DNA of 64,000 nucleotides from Terrabacter sp. 28 (GTDB lineage Bacteria > Actinomycetota > Actinomycetes > Actinomycetales > Dermatophilaceae). A model generated the notes under the pieces. That model saw only the letters and a list, made by a program, of their open reading frames with translations, made no database searches and was not told the origin of the DNA. The first letter of the stretch is position 1. Every line of letters begins with the position of its first letter. The translations under genes and the position numbers were made by a program. Of this stretch, positions 26,364-35,787 are shown one piece after another. The DNA lies in assembly GCA_000955875.1 (NCBI GenBank), contig JYOE01000015.1:62746-126745 (forward strand). Direction: 5' to 3'.

Positions 26364-26466
26364 CGCCTCACCCTAACCGGACCCTGACCTGTCACCTCGG
26401 GAGCACCCGCCGTTCACGTCGGCCTGCTGCCATGGGGCCATCCCGGCGACGACGCGAGGAGCAGAC

Positions 26467-26670
26467 GTGGGACCCGTCCACCGCAAGGCCGTCGTCGGCG
26501 CGCTCCTGATGGCGTATGCCGTCCTGCTCGCCTTCGGGCAGCGCCTCCTCGGCGGGTCGGCCGGGGTCGTCATCCTCGTGGCGAGCTTCGTCGTCGGCTT
26601 CGCGTGGCTGCTGCTGCTCGTCGCGCCCTGGGCAGCAAGGGGTCGGCGCGACCGTAGTCTGAACCGGTGA
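26467..26670 (+). CDS. Small two-helix membrane protein
   Basis: The 67-residue protein has two hydrophobic helices (AVVGALLMAYAVLLAFG and VVILVASFVVGFAWLLLLV) and a basic tail. GAGGAG precedes GTG 26467. The stop overlaps the GTG start of the next gene (GTGA), so it is coupled to the histidine phosphatase. No family recognised. Confidence 0.65.
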   Translation: MGPVHRKAVVGALLMAYAVLLAFGQRLLGGSAGVVILVASFVVGFAWLLLLVAPWAARGRRDRSLNR

Positions 26671-27350
26671 GCCTCGAGCACCGGCCGAACCGGATCATCC
26701 TCGTGCGGCACGGGGAGTCGGAGGGAAACCTCGACGACACGGTCTACGAACGGGTGCCGGACCACCGGATCAGCCTGACCGACAAGGGTTTCGAGCAAGC
26801 GCGCGCGACCGGCGAGAGGCTGCGCGAGGTGCTCGACGGAGAGTCCGTCGAGGTCTACGTCTCGCCCTACGTGCGCACCCGACAGACCCTCGAGGCGCTC
26901 GCACTACCGGTCGCCGAGCGGGACGTGCGGGTGGAGCCGCGCCTGCGCGAGCAGGACTGGGCGAACTTCCAGGACCCGGCCGACATCGCGGAGCAGAAGG
27001 CGCTGCGCGACCGCTACGGGCACTTCTACTACCGCTTCACCCACGGGGAGTCGGGCTCCGACGTCTACGACCGTGTGTCGACGTTCCTCGAGTCGATGCA
27101 CCGCAACTTCGAGACGCCCGCCGCCCCCCGCAACGTCGTCATCGTGACGCACGGCCTGACGATGCGGCTCTTCTGCATGCGCTGGTTCCACTGGAGCGTC
27201 GAGTACTTCGAGTCGCTCGACAACCCGGCGAACGCCGAGCCGGTCGTGCTGCTGCGCCAGCCCGACTGCCGCTACAAGCTCGAGCGGCCGTTCTCGCAGT
27301 GGAACACCGCCGTGGTCCCGACCGAGCGCGAACGCTCCAGCTGGCTCTGA
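26667..27350 (+). CDS. Histidine phosphatase family (phosphoglycerate mutase-like) protein
   Basis: The 227-residue protein starts with the phospho-His motif LVRHGESEGN (His about residue 15). It has VSPYVRTRQT and the second catalytic His in IVTHGLTMRLFCMRWFHW. The extended PDHRISLTDKGFEQA region is that of broad-specificity phosphatases rather than dimeric dPGM. It is translationally coupled to the small membrane protein upstream. Confidence 0.85.
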   Translation: MSLEHRPNRIILVRHGESEGNLDDTVYERVPDHRISLTDKGFEQARATGERLREVLDGESVEVYVSPYVRTRQTLEALALPVAERDVRVEPRLREQDWANFQDPADIAEQKALRDRYGHFYYRFTHGESGSDVYDRVSTFLESMHRNFETPAAPRNVVIVTHGLTMRLFCMRWFHWSVEYFESLDNPANAEPVVLLRQPDCRYKLERPFSQWNTAVVPTERERSSWL

Positions 27351-27377
27351 CGCGACGCCCCGGACGGCACCCCGGCC

Positions 27378-28016
27378 TCAGAGGTACTGGCCCGTCGGGC
27401 CCACCTCGCCGGGGTGCGGCTCCGGGTGGGTGCCGGGGGGCGTGCCGTAGGACGCGCCGGGACCGGGCGGCAGGGCGCGCATCTGCTGCAGCTGCTGCTG
27501 CGCCGCCATCTGCTGCGCGACGAGCGCCGTCTGGATGCCGTGGAAGAGGCCCTCGAGCCACCCGACGAGCTGGGCCTGGGCGATGCGCAGCTCGGCGTCG
27601 GTGGGGGAGTCGTCGCGGAAGGGCAGGGCGATGCGGTCGAGCTCCTCGACGAGCTCTGGCGCGAGGCCGTCCTTGAGCTCCTCGAGTGAGCGGTGGTGGA
27701 TGTCGGCGAGCCGGCGGCGGCCGGCCTCGTCGAGCGGTGCGTTGCGCACCTCCTCGAGCAGCTGCTTGATCATCGAGCCGATGCGCATCACCTTGGCCGG
27801 CTCCTCGACGAGGTCGGCCGGGTTGGTGCGCTCGCGCTGCTCGTCGGACTCGCGACGCTCGCGGCTCCGGCCGTGTCCCTCGTCGCTCCCGTCGTTGCCG
27901 TCGGTGAGGGGTGTCGCGACGCCCATGCCGTCGGGCGTCACGACGACGATGCGGGGATCGTCGTTCGTCGCGCCGTCGTCGGTGACCTGACCCTGGCGGC
28001 TCGCGTCGTCGCTCAT
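27378..28016 (-). CDS. bpa: Bacterial proteasome activator Bpa/PafE
   Basis: The 212-residue protein matches mycobacterial Bpa/PafE over its core: PAKVMRIGSMIKQLLEEVR, LDEAGRRRLADIHHRSLEEL and LRIAQAQLVGWLEGLFHGIQ. It ends in GQYL, the HbYX-like motif that docks in the alpha-ring of the 20S proteasome and opens the gate independently of ATP. The N-terminal about 65 residues are acidic/polar and disordered. The ATG at 28016 is chosen; another ATG at 28025 is in frame. Its presence predicts a 20S proteasome (prcBA) elsewhere in this genome. Neighbours are unrelated. Confidence 0.9.
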   Translation of the reverse strand: MSDDASRQGQVTDDGATNDDPRIVVVTPDGMGVATPLTDGNDGSDEGHGRSRERRESDEQRERTNPADLVEEPAKVMRIGSMIKQLLEEVRNAPLDEAGRRRLADIHHRSLEELKDGLAPELVEELDRIALPFRDDSPTDAELRIAQAQLVGWLEGLFHGIQTALVAQQMAAQQQLQQMRALPPGPGASYGTPPGTHPEPHPGEVGPTGQYL

Positions 28017-28141
28017 GCGTCCCATCCTGCCTCACCCAGCGGCGGCACGAGGTCGGGGCCCGTGCGTCCCCGTCAGGACGCACGGACCCCGTCGCTGCGC
28101 TCAGCGCGCCGCTCGGTCGCAGCCGCGTGGCTCCCGATCCG

Positions 28142-28753
28142 TCAGCGGGCGCCTGCCGTCGCGAACCACGGGTGGTGCAGGTCGTGGTACTGCACGTCGC
28201 TCATGGCCTTGTCCATGTCGGCCATCTGCTCCATCATCTCGGGCGGCATGGCCTTCTTCTCGCCCTCGCGGGCCTCTGCCTCGGTGCGGAACGCCATCGT
28301 CTGGGTGAACCAGCCGTCCTTGTCGACCGCGATGGTGCCGCCGAGGATGTCGGGCCGCTCGGTGTGGAGCGTGTCCATCGGCATGTCGCGCATCATGCGG
28401 AACTTCTCCTGGTCGCTGATGCGGCCCTGGATGACCTGGACGAACTGCGCGTCGTCGGACCCGCCGTCGAGCATCATCGTCACGTCGTCGCAGTCGTGGA
28501 ACGTCACCTCGCCGTCGAAGCACTGCTCCGTCTCGGCCCACCAGGCGCCCTGCTCGGGGCGCTCGCTGTTGCGCATCGCCGACTCCCGCGAGTCGAAGCG
28601 CACCACGCCGATGAACTCGTTGTCGTCGTCGATGCCGTAGGTGCCGCCGAGCCAGCCGGTGGCGCCCGGCTCGAGCTCGTCGCGCCAGGCGTCCATGCGG
28701 GCGTGGAGCCGGTCCGCGTCGTGGGTCTTGCCCTGAATCACTTGGATGAACAC
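28142..28753 (-). CDS. Tandemly duplicated ferredoxin-like (ABM-type) protein
   Basis: The 203-residue protein consists of two homologous halves. Half 1 starts VFIQVIQGKTHDADRLHARM, with GGTYGIDDDNEFIGVVRF. Half 2, starting at about residue 103, has FVQVIQGRISDQEKFRMM, with GGTIAVDKDGWFTQTMAF. The pattern is that of stress-type alpha+beta barrel domains, whose function is not established. GTG 28753 has GGGAGG nine bases upstream. The last about 20 residues (VQYHDLHHPWF) lie outside the repeat. Confidence 0.65.
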   Translation of the reverse strand: MFIQVIQGKTHDADRLHARMDAWRDELEPGATGWLGGTYGIDDDNEFIGVVRFDSRESAMRNSERPEQGAWWAETEQCFDGEVTFHDCDDVTMMLDGGSDDAQFVQVIQGRISDQEKFRMMRDMPMDTLHTERPDILGGTIAVDKDGWFTQTMAFRTEAEAREGEKKAMPPEMMEQMADMDKAMSDVQYHDLHHPWFATAGAR

Positions 28754-28896
28754 TGCAGGTGCCTCCCGGTACTCGTGTGGTGGTGGGAGGGCCGCTTCGT
28801 GGCGAAGTGGTCCACGTGACGACGGTACGCCGGTGGCCGCGCGGGCGACACGGGACGAGTCGGACACAGCCGGATCGTCCCGCGGCACAGTGATGC

Positions 28897-29874
28897 TCAG
28901 GTGGTCAGGAGAATCTTGCCGATGTGGCCCGAGGCCTCCATCTCGCGGTGCGCCTCGGCGGCGTGCTCGAGCGGGTGGCGCGAGTGGATGATCGGGCGCA
29001 CGTCGCCCGACTCGACGAGCGGCCACACGTGCTCGCGCACGGCGGCCACGATGGCAGCCTTCTCGGTGGCAGGGCGGGCTCGCAGCGAGGTCGCGATGAC
29101 CGCGGCACGCTTGGCGAGGAGCATGCCCATGTCGAGCTCGCCCCGGCGGCCGCCCATGAGGCCGATGGTGACGAGCCGGCCGTTCGTCGCGAGCGCCTCG
29201 ACGTTGCGGCCGAGGTACTTCGCGCCCATGTTGTCGAGGATGACGTCGGCGCCGTGGCCCTTCGTCAGCTCGCGCAGGCGCTCGACGAAGTCCTCCTCCG
29301 TGTAGTTGACGAGGAACTCCGCTCCGAGGTCGCGGCACGCGTCGAGCTTCTGCTGGCTGCCGGCCGTCACGGCGACGTGGGCACCGACGGCCTTGGCCAG
29401 CTGGATCGCCATCGTGCCGATGCCCGAGCTGCCGCCGTGGACGAGCAGCACCTGGCCGGGCTGGATGTTCGCGACGAGGAAGACGTTGGACCACACGGTG
29501 GCGGCCACCTCGGGCAGGCCCGCCGCGTCGACGAGGTCGACGCCGCGGGGCACCGGGAGCACCTGCTCGGCGGGCACCGCGACCTTCTCGGCGTAGCCGC
29601 CACCCTCGAGGAGCGCGCAGACCTCGTCACCCACGTGCCACTGCCCGACGCCCTCGCCGACGGCGGCGATGCGGCCGCTCACCTCGAGGCCGGGGTACTC
29701 CGGCGCGCCGGGCGGCGGCGGGTAGTGCCCGAGGCGCTGCATGACGTCGGCGCGGTTGACCCCCGCCGCCACGACGTCGATGAGCACCTGACCGAGCCCC
29801 GCCTCGGGCTCGGGCACCTCGTCGAGGACGAGGCTGTCGGCGGCTCCGGGCTCGGGGATCGTGATGGCGCGCAT
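28897..29874 (-). CDS. Zinc-free NAD(P)H:quinone oxidoreductase (MDR family)
   Basis: The 325-residue protein is a medium-chain reductase of the QOR/PIG3 type. AGVNRADVMQRLGHYP and GLEVSGRIAAVG appear at the N-terminus, VLVHGGSSGIGTMAIQLAKA forms the dinucleotide-binding loop, and the catalytic-zinc cysteines are absent. It probably reduces quinones or enones with NADPH. The next gene, the S51 peptidase-like protein, lies nine bases upstream on the same strand and may be co-transcribed. Confidence 0.9.
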   Translation of the reverse strand: MRAITIPEPGAADSLVLDEVPEPEAGLGQVLIDVVAAGVNRADVMQRLGHYPPPPGAPEYPGLEVSGRIAAVGEGVGQWHVGDEVCALLEGGGYAEKVAVPAEQVLPVPRGVDLVDAAGLPEVAATVWSNVFLVANIQPGQVLLVHGGSSGIGTMAIQLAKAVGAHVAVTAGSQQKLDACRDLGAEFLVNYTEEDFVERLRELTKGHGADVILDNMGAKYLGRNVEALATNGRLVTIGLMGGRRGELDMGMLLAKRAAVIATSLRARPATEKAAIVAAVREHVWPLVESGDVRPIIHSRHPLEHAAEAHREMEASGHIGKILLTT

Positions 29875-29883
29875 GCCCCGAGC

Positions 29884-30594
29884 CTATTGACCGGCCGAGC
29901 GGCGCCGCACCGCGACCGCCCCGTCGGAGGTGCGCTCGACGTCCCACACGTGCCCGGCACCTCGCACGACACCACCGGGCCCGAGGACCGTGTCCTCGTC
30001 GATGGCGACACCACGCGGTGCGAGGCCCTCCTGCACCACGGCGACGAGTCGCGACAGGTTGCCCCACTGCGCCGCGTGCACGTCCACCGCCCCGTCGACG
30101 AGGCCGATGCCCCCGACCACGGTCAGCGGGTCGAGCTCCTCGTTGCTGTCCTCGGGGCAGACCGGTCGGCCGTCCACCCGCCACCCGCCGATGACGGCGT
30201 GCGTGCCGGCCACGGCGGCACCTGCGGAGAAGCCGGCATACGGCAGGCCCGCGTGGACGCGCGTGCGGATCTCGGCGTACGCGGGCGAGAGGGACGCGTG
30301 GTACTCGGGCGTCGGTCCACCGCCGATGAAGAGCCCGTCGACGCCCTCCAGGGCGGACGCGTCGAACTGCGACCCCTCCTCGACCCGCGCGATCTCCAGC
30401 GCGTGCCCGCCGACGAGCCCGAGAGCGCGCCGGTAGCGCTCGTGGTACTCGAGCGACTCGGGGTCGGTGCCCATGACGACGAGGAGGACGCGGGGCGTCC
30501 GGCCGGCTCTGCGCGCTGCTGCGTCGACGAAGCCGCCGTAGACGTCGCGGGCACGATCGTCGTCCCACCCGCCGCCGACGAGGAAGAGGTCCAT
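29884..30594 (-). CDS. Peptidase S51/cyanophycinase-like protein
   Basis: The 236-residue protein has the class I glutamine-amidotransferase-like fold of S51 peptidases: LFIGGGPTPEYHASL and the nucleophile elbow GFSAGAAVAG, with Ser about residue 122. It may be an alpha-aspartyl dipeptidase or cyanophycinase-like hydrolase; no cyanophycin synthetase is nearby. The ATG at 30594 directly precedes MDLFLVGGGWDDD, matching the family N-terminus. Confidence 0.75.
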   Translation of the reverse strand: MDLFLVGGGWDDDRARDVYGGFVDAAARRAGRTPRVLLVVMGTDPESLEYHERYRRALGLVGGHALEIARVEEGSQFDASALEGVDGLFIGGGPTPEYHASLSPAYAEIRTRVHAGLPYAGFSAGAAVAGTHAVIGGWRVDGRPVCPEDSNEELDPLTVVGGIGLVDGAVDVHAAQWGNLSRLVAVVQEGLAPRGVAIDEDTVLGPGGVVRGAGHVWDVERTSDGAVAVRRRSAGQ

Positions 30595-30632
30595 CCCTGC
30601 ACCCTAGGGAAGGAGCCGGCGAAAAGCCGGGA

Positions 30633-31412
30633 TCAGCGCCGGGTCATAACCGCGCTCGGGCTCAGCCTGCGACCGACGTCCTCCGCGGCGACGCGCGCCC
30701 GGGCGACGAGGTCGCCGACGTGCTCCGACGAGGCATCAGCGGTGCGCAGCGTGAGCGCGACCGCGGCCAGCGGCCGGCCGCCGCGGTCGAGCACCGGCAC
30801 GGCGACCGACGAGAGGTCGGGTGTGACGGTGCCCTCCTCACGCGCGTGCCCGTCGGCACGCGTGCGGGCGAGGATGCTGCGCAGCTCGGCGAGCGAGCGC
30901 GGCCCGCCACCGCCACTGCGCTGCACGAACGACGCCCGGTCGGGGTAGAGCGCGCGCACCTGGGTGGCCGGGAGGGCTGACAGCATCGCGAGCCCGCTCG
31001 CCGTGAGGTGGGCGGGAAGACGGACGCCCACGTCGGTGACGAGCATCGGCTGGCCGGGGGCGCGCTCCTCGAGGAGGTAGATGACATCGCGCCCGTCGAG
31101 CGTGGCGAAGTGGGCGTTGCGACCGCACTGGTCGACGAGGCGTCGCATCGCCGCTCGGGCGACGCGGGCGAGCGGCGCCTGCCGCTGGTAGGCCGACCCC
31201 AGCTCGTAGGCCGCCTGGCCGAGACCGAAGCGCCGCTCCTCCACGTAGTGGGTGACGTAGCCGCGGCCGTGCAGCACCTTGAGCAGGTGGTAGACCGAGC
31301 TGCGGGGGAGCCCGAGGTCACGCGCGATGGAGGCGGCTGGCAGGGGCTCGGCGTGGCGCGAGAGGTGCTCGAGGACGTCGAGCGCGTTGGCGGCGGCCGG
31401 GGCGTTGGACAC
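30633..31412 (-). CDS. IclR-family regulator, likely of histidine utilisation
   Basis: The 259-residue protein has an N-terminal winged helix (LDVLEHLSRHAEPLPAASIA, then LPRSSVYHLLKVL) and a C-terminal IclR effector-binding domain (VIYLLEERAPGQPM, LTASGLAMLSALP, SSVAVPVLDRGGRPLAAVAL). AGGAGGTG seven bases before GTG 31412 fixes the start. It is divergent from hutH with a 100-base gap that contains an inverted repeat, so control of hutHU is likely. Urocanate or histidine as ligand is inferred from position only. Confidence 0.85.
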   Translation of the reverse strand: MSNAPAAANALDVLEHLSRHAEPLPAASIARDLGLPRSSVYHLLKVLHGRGYVTHYVEERRFGLGQAAYELGSAYQRQAPLARVARAAMRRLVDQCGRNAHFATLDGRDVIYLLEERAPGQPMLVTDVGVRLPAHLTASGLAMLSALPATQVRALYPDRASFVQRSGGGGPRSLAELRSILARTRADGHAREEGTVTPDLSSVAVPVLDRGGRPLAAVALTLRTADASSEHVGDLVARARVAAEDVGRRLSPSAVMTRR

Positions 31413-31441
31413 GGTGCCACCTCCTGTTCGCGATCGCCGTC

Positions 31442-31457
31442 GTCTCGCATCCGAGAC
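31442..31457. promoter_or_regulatory. Inverted repeat GTCTCG-N4-CGAGAC in the iclR-hutH region
   Basis: Six-base perfect arms in the divergent promoter region, overlapping a possible -10 (GACAAT, 31454-31459) for hutH. It is a plausible IclR-type operator. Confidence 0.45.
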
Positions 31458-31512
31458 AATTGTGCGCCTCGACGGCCGCCCGCGCCAGTGCGTCGGCGGT
31501 TCGATGGGACCC

Positions 31513-33063
31513 ATGAACGAACGCCCCACCGTCATCGTCGGCACCGGCCCGCTCAGCGCCGACGACGTCGTCGCGGTCGCCCGCCACGGCGCGCGCGTCG
31601 AGCTGTCCGCCGAGGCCGAGGCCGAGATCGCCCGCAGCCGTGAGGTCGTCGAGGCGCTCGCCAACGACACGGTGGCCCACTACGGCGTCTCCACCGGCTT
31701 CGGCGCCCTCGCGACCCGGCACATCCCGACGCCGCTGCGCGCCCAGCTGCAGCGCTCCCTCGTGCGCTCGCACGCCGCCGGCACCGGTCCGGAGGTCGAG
31801 CGCGAGGTCGTCCGCGCCCTCATGCTGCTGCGCCTCTCGACCCTCGCCACGGGACGCACCGGGGTGCGCCTCGAGACCGCGAGGGCGTATGCCGCCGTGC
31901 TGAGTGCCGGCATCACCCCCGTCGTGCACGAGTTCGGGTCGCTCGGCTGCTCCGGCGACCTCGCCCCGCTCTCCCACTGCGCGCTGGCCGTCATGGGCGA
32001 AGGCCCGGTGCGGCTCGAGGACGGCACCGCCATCGACGCGGCAACAGCATTGCGCGACAACGGGATCGAGCCGATCGTGCTCGCCGAGAAGGAGGGCCTC
32101 GCTCTCATCAACGGCACCGACGGCATGCTCGGCATGCTCGTGCTCGCGATCCACGACCTCCGCCACCTGCTCAAGGTCGCCGACATCTCGGCCGCGATGA
32201 GCGTCGAGGGGCTGCTCGGCACCGACGACGTCTTCGCGCCTGACCTGCACGCCCTGCGCCCGCAGCTCGGGCAGGGCGCGTCGGCCGCGAACCTCCGCGC
32301 GGTCATGGCGAACTCGCCGATGCGCGAGTCGCACCGCACCGAGGAGTGCACGCGCGTGCAGGACGCCTACTCCCTCCGCTGCGCACCCCAGGTGCACGGC
32401 GGGGCCCGTGACACGGTCGAGCACGCCGCCCGGGTCGCCGCGGCCGAGCTCGCCTCTGCCGTCGACAACCCCGTGGTGACGCCCGACGGTCGCGTCGAGT
32501 CCAACGGCAACTTCCACGGTGCCCCGGTGGCCTACGTGCTCGACTTCCTGGCGATCGTCGTCGCCGACGTCGCCTCCATGGCTGAGCGCCGCACCGACCG
32601 GTTCCTCGACCAGGCCCGCAGCCACGGCCTGCCGCCGTTCCTCGCCGACGACCCCGGCGTCGACTCGGGGCTCATGATCGCCCAGTACACGCAGGCCGCG
32701 ATGGTCTCCGAGCTGAAGCGGCTCGCGGTCCCGGCGTCCGTCGACTCGATCCCGAGCTCGGCCATGCAGGAGGACCACGTGTCGATGGGCTGGTCGGGCG
32801 CGCGCAAGCTGCGCCGGTCGGTCGACGCCCTCGGCAGGGTGCTCGCCATCGAGCTGCTCACGGCAGCACGCGGCATACGGCTGCGGGCGCCCCTCGAGCC
32901 CGGTGCCGCGGCGGCGGCCGTCATCGCGGCCCTCGACACGCACACCGACGCCACCCCCGGACCCGACCGGTTCCTCGCCCCCGACATCGAGGGTGCGCAC
33001 GCGGCGGTCGTCGCCGGCGACGTCCTCGCCGCCGCCGAGTCCGTCACCGGCCCCCTCAACTGA
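31513..33063 (+). CDS. hutH: Histidine ammonia-lyase
   Basis: The 516-residue enzyme deaminates histidine to urocanate, the first step of histidine breakdown. The MIO-forming triad is Cys-146, Ser-147, Gly-148 in [17 protein letters not shown]; the usual first residue is Ala, and Cys is permitted in the family pattern. [13 protein letters not shown] and the [13 protein letters not shown] stretch ([14 protein letters not shown]) also agree with histidase. ATG 31513 follows a weak GGGA; ATG 31504 is an in-frame alternative. hutU follows 32 bases later, forming an operon under the divergent IclR regulator. Confidence 0.95.
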   Translation: MNERPTVIVGTGPLSADDVVAVARHGARVELSAEAEAEIARSREVVEALANDTVAHYGVSTGFGALATRHIPTPLRAQLQRSLVRSHAAGTGPEVEREVVRALMLLRLSTLATGRTGVRLETARAYAAVLSAGITPVVHEFGSLGCSGDLAPLSHCALAVMGEGPVRLEDGTAIDAATALRDNGIEPIVLAEKEGLALINGTDGMLGMLVLAIHDLRHLLKVADISAAMSVEGLLGTDDVFAPDLHALRPQLGQGASAANLRAVMANSPMRESHRTEECTRVQDAYSLRCAPQVHGGARDTVEHAARVAAAELASAVDNPVVTPDGRVESNGNFHGAPVAYVLDFLAIVVADVASMAERRTDRFLDQARSHGLPPFLADDPGVDSGLMIAQYTQAAMVSELKRLAVPASVDSIPSSAMQEDHVSMGWSGARKLRRSVDALGRVLAIELLTAARGIRLRAPLEPGAAAAAVIAALDTHTDATPGPDRFLAPDIEGAHAAVVAGDVLAAAESVTGPLN

Positions 33064-33095
33064 CCCGAACTTCCCTCACGCACAAGGAGATCGCC

Positions 33096-34751
33096 ATGGA
33101 AGGTGCACGTCCCGTCCGCGCGGCCCGCGGCACGCAGCTGACCGCGCAGTCGTGGGCCACCGAGGCCCCGCTGCGGATGCTCATGAACAACCTCGACCCT
33201 GAGGTCGCCGAGCGCCCCGACGACCTCGTCGTCTACGGCGGCACCGGCCGAGCGGCGCGCGACTGGAAGTCCTTCGACGCCATGGTGCGCACCCTGACGA
33301 CCCTCAAGCAGGACGAGACGATGCTCGTCCAGAGCGGGCGTCCGGTCGGCGTCATGCAGACCCACGAGTGGGCCCCGCGCGTGCTCATCGCCAACTCCAA
33401 CCTCGTCGGCGACTGGGCCACGTGGCCGGAGTTCCGCCGCCTCGAGCACCTCGGTCTCACGATGTACGGCCAGATGACGGCCGGCTCGTGGATCTACATC
33501 GGCACCCAGGGCATCGTCCAAGGCACCTACGAGACCTTCGCCGCCGTCGCCGAGAAGCGTTTCGGCGGAACGCTCGCCGGCACCCTGACCCTCACGGGCG
33601 GCTGCGGTGGCATGGGCGGCGCGCAGCCGCTCGCCGTCACCCTCAACGACGGCGCCTGCCTCATCGTCGACGTCGACCCGGCCCGCCTCCACCGCCGCGT
33701 CGAGCACCGCTACCTCGACGAGGTCGCCGTCGACCTCGACGACGCGATCGAGAAGGCCCTCGCGGCCAAGCGCGAGCGCCGCGGCTGGTCGGTCGGCGTC
33801 GTCGGCAACGCCGCCGAGGTCTTCCCCGAGCTGCTGCGCCGCGGCGTCGAGATCGACATCGTGACCGACCAGACCTCGGCCCACGACCCGCTGTCCTACC
33901 TTCCCGAGGGCGTCGCGCTCGAGGACTGGGCCGAGTACGCCGAGAAGAAGCCGGAGGACTTCACCGACCGGGCCCGCGCGTCGATGGCCAAGCACGTCAA
34001 GGCGATGGTCGAGTTCCAGGACGCCGGCGCCGAGGTCTTCGACTATGGCAACTCGATCCGCGACGAGGCCCGCCAGGGTGGCTACGACCGCGCCTTCGAG
34101 TTCCCCGGCTTCGTGCCGGCCTACATCCGCCCGCTCTTCTGCGAGGGCAAGGGCCCGTTCCGCTGGGCGGCCCTCTCGGGCGACCCGAAGGACATCGCCG
34201 CGACCGACAGGGCCGTGCTCGACCTCTTCCCCGACAACGACCGCCTCCACAAGTGGATCCGTGGCGCGCAGGAACGGATCGCCTTCCAGGGCCTGCCTGC
34301 CCGCATCTGCTGGCTCGGCTACGGCGAGCGCGACAAGGCGGGCCTCGCCTTCAACGAGCTCGTCCGCACCGGCGAGGTCAGCGCCCCGATCGTCATCGGC
34401 CGCGACCACCTCGACAGCGGTTCGGTCGCCAGCCCGTACCGCGAGACCGAGTCGATGGCCGACGGCTCCGACGCCATCGCCGACTGGCCGCTGCTCAACG
34501 CGCTCGTCAACACGAGCTCGGGCGCGAGCTGGGTCTCGATCCACCACGGTGGCGGCGTCGGCATCGGCCGCAGCCTCCACGCCGGCCAGGTCTCCCTCGC
34601 CGACGGCACCGACCTCGCGGCCCAGAAGCTCGCGCGCGTGCTCACGAACGACCCCGGCATGGGCGTCATCCGCCACGTCGACGCGGGCTACGACCTCGCC
34701 GACCAGGTCGCGCGCGAGCGCGGCGTCCGCATCCCGATGCAGGAGGGCTGA
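33096..34751 (+). CDS. hutU: Urocanate hydratase
   Basis: The 551-residue protein is full length. The glycine-rich NAD-binding region reads [20 protein letters not shown], with [20 protein letters not shown] and the C-terminal [20 protein letters not shown]. It hydrates urocanate to imidazolone propionate using bound NAD+. AAGGAG precedes ATG 33096. It is the second gene of the hutHU operon; two unrelated leftward genes separate it from the rest of the pathway. Confidence 0.97.
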   Translation: MEGARPVRAARGTQLTAQSWATEAPLRMLMNNLDPEVAERPDDLVVYGGTGRAARDWKSFDAMVRTLTTLKQDETMLVQSGRPVGVMQTHEWAPRVLIANSNLVGDWATWPEFRRLEHLGLTMYGQMTAGSWIYIGTQGIVQGTYETFAAVAEKRFGGTLAGTLTLTGGCGGMGGAQPLAVTLNDGACLIVDVDPARLHRRVEHRYLDEVAVDLDDAIEKALAAKRERRGWSVGVVGNAAEVFPELLRRGVEIDIVTDQTSAHDPLSYLPEGVALEDWAEYAEKKPEDFTDRARASMAKHVKAMVEFQDAGAEVFDYGNSIRDEARQGGYDRAFEFPGFVPAYIRPLFCEGKGPFRWAALSGDPKDIAATDRAVLDLFPDNDRLHKWIRGAQERIAFQGLPARICWLGYGERDKAGLAFNELVRTGEVSAPIVIGRDHLDSGSVASPYRETESMADGSDAIADWPLLNALVNTSSGASWVSIHHGGGVGIGRSLHAGQVSLADGTDLAAQKLARVLTNDPGMGVIRHVDAGYDLADQVARERGVRIPMQEG

Positions 34752-34791
34752 GCCGCCGTATGCCGTCCGCCTCTCGTCGAACCGTCGGTGG

Positions 34792-35196
34792 TCAGCGGGG
34801 GCGGCGGACCCGGATCGGGCCCTTGGCGTGGTCCGGGTCGACGACCCGCCCGCCCTGCGTGATCTCCGCGCGTCCGGTGGCCACGAGCCGTCGGGCCGCC
34901 ATGCGCGCCGGCTCCATCAGCGCGCGCCAGGACTCCGTGCCGTCGTCGGGGACGCTCCCTCCGCCGGCGACGGCACGGGCCGCCTCGCTCGGGCAGACCG
35001 ACGCGTCGCGCGTCCGGGCGTCGAGCAGCCGCTCGAGCTCGTCCTCGAGGTCGCGATCGACCTGCGTCACACCGTGCCTGCGGCAGCCGTCAGAGCACCA
35101 GCGCACCGAGTCCCAGTCGCGCTCCCACGCCTTGCGCCACGTGATGGTGCGCCCGCAACGGGCACACGGCTTGGTGGGCAGCGGTCGAGTGGGCAC
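34792..35196 (-). CDS. DUF2256-DUF3253 fusion protein
   Basis: The 134-residue protein joins a DUF2256 zinc-ribbon-like segment ([18 protein letters not shown], then [12 protein letters not shown], residues about 11-42) to a DUF3253 winged-helix-like segment ([12 protein letters not shown], then [19 protein letters not shown]). The Cys positions suggest one zinc. Role unknown. It converges with hutU and is followed on the same strand by the YbaK-like gene four bases upstream, so the two are likely one transcript inserted between the hut blocks. Confidence 0.8.
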   Translation of the reverse strand: MPTRPLPTKPCARCGRTITWRKAWERDWDSVRWCSDGCRRHGVTQVDRDLEDELERLLDARTRDASVCPSEAARAVAGGGSVPDDGTESWRALMEPARMAARRLVATGRAEITQGGRVVDPDHAKGPIRVRRPR

Positions 35197-35200
35197 CCGG

Positions 35201-35752
35201 CTAGCGCCTGACCTCTTCGTCGGAGATGTCGGCGACGGTCGCGTCGAAGTGGCGGATGACGTCGTCGCCGTGCACGGTGAGGCCGACGCCGTGCCCGCCG
35301 CCGCCGAGCGAGACGGTGCGGCCGACGAGGTGGCTGTCGGCGATGACGGGCAGCGCCGTCGCCGAGCCGAAGGGCGTGATGGTGCCGCGCTCGTAGCCGG
35401 TCACGGCCTTCGCGGCCTCGGCGTCGGGCATCGAGATGCGGTTCGTACCGAGCAGCGCCCGCACCTTGGCCCACGAGAACGTGCGGTCACCGGGCACGAG
35501 CACGAAGACGTGGTCGTCCTCGGCGCGACGCACGACGAGGGTCTTGATGAGGTCGCGTGGCTCGATGCCTCGGGCTGCGGCCGCCTCCTCGAGGCTCGAG
35601 ACGCGCCCGTGCCGGGTCACCGTGTGCTCGATGCCGGCAGCCCGCACCGCCTCGACGGCCGGGGTCGAGAGCTGCTCGGCGGTCGGGTCGGCGGTGGAGT
35701 CGGCAGAGGACTCGGCAGAGGACTCGGCGGAGGACTCGCGGTCGGCATCCAT
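35201..35752 (-). CDS. YbaK/ProX-type aminoacyl-tRNA deacylase
   Basis: The 183-residue protein has a low-complexity Ser/Ala/Asp/Glu N-terminus of about 25 residues and then a YbaK/EbsC domain: [33 protein letters not shown], and the [11 protein letters not shown] loop. These domains hydrolyse mischarged tRNA (Cys-tRNAPro or Ala-tRNAPro). The acidic repeat at the N-terminus comes from a 12-base tandem repeat (35701-35736). ATG 35752 is the first start. It is divergent from the M20 amidohydrolase with a 35-base gap. Confidence 0.85.
   Translation of the reverse strand: MDADRESSAESSAESSADSTADPTAEQLSTPAVEAVRAAGIEHTVTRHGRVSSLEEAAAARGIEPRDLIKTLVVRRAEDDHVFVLVPGDRTFSWAKVRALLGTNRISMPDAEAAKAVTGYERGTITPFGSATALPVIADSHLVGRTVSLGGGGHGVGLTVHGDDVIRHFDATVADISDEEVRR
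35701..35736. repeat. 12-base tandem repeat in the YbaK-like gene
   Basis: Three head-to-tail copies of CGGCAGAGGACT (third copy with one change) encode ESSA-type units in the N-terminal tail. The 12-base period keeps the reading frame, so copy number may vary between strains without breaking the gene. Confidence 0.8.
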
Positions 35753-35787
35753 GAGAGGAGCCTAGTGACGAGGGATGGTGGTCGACC

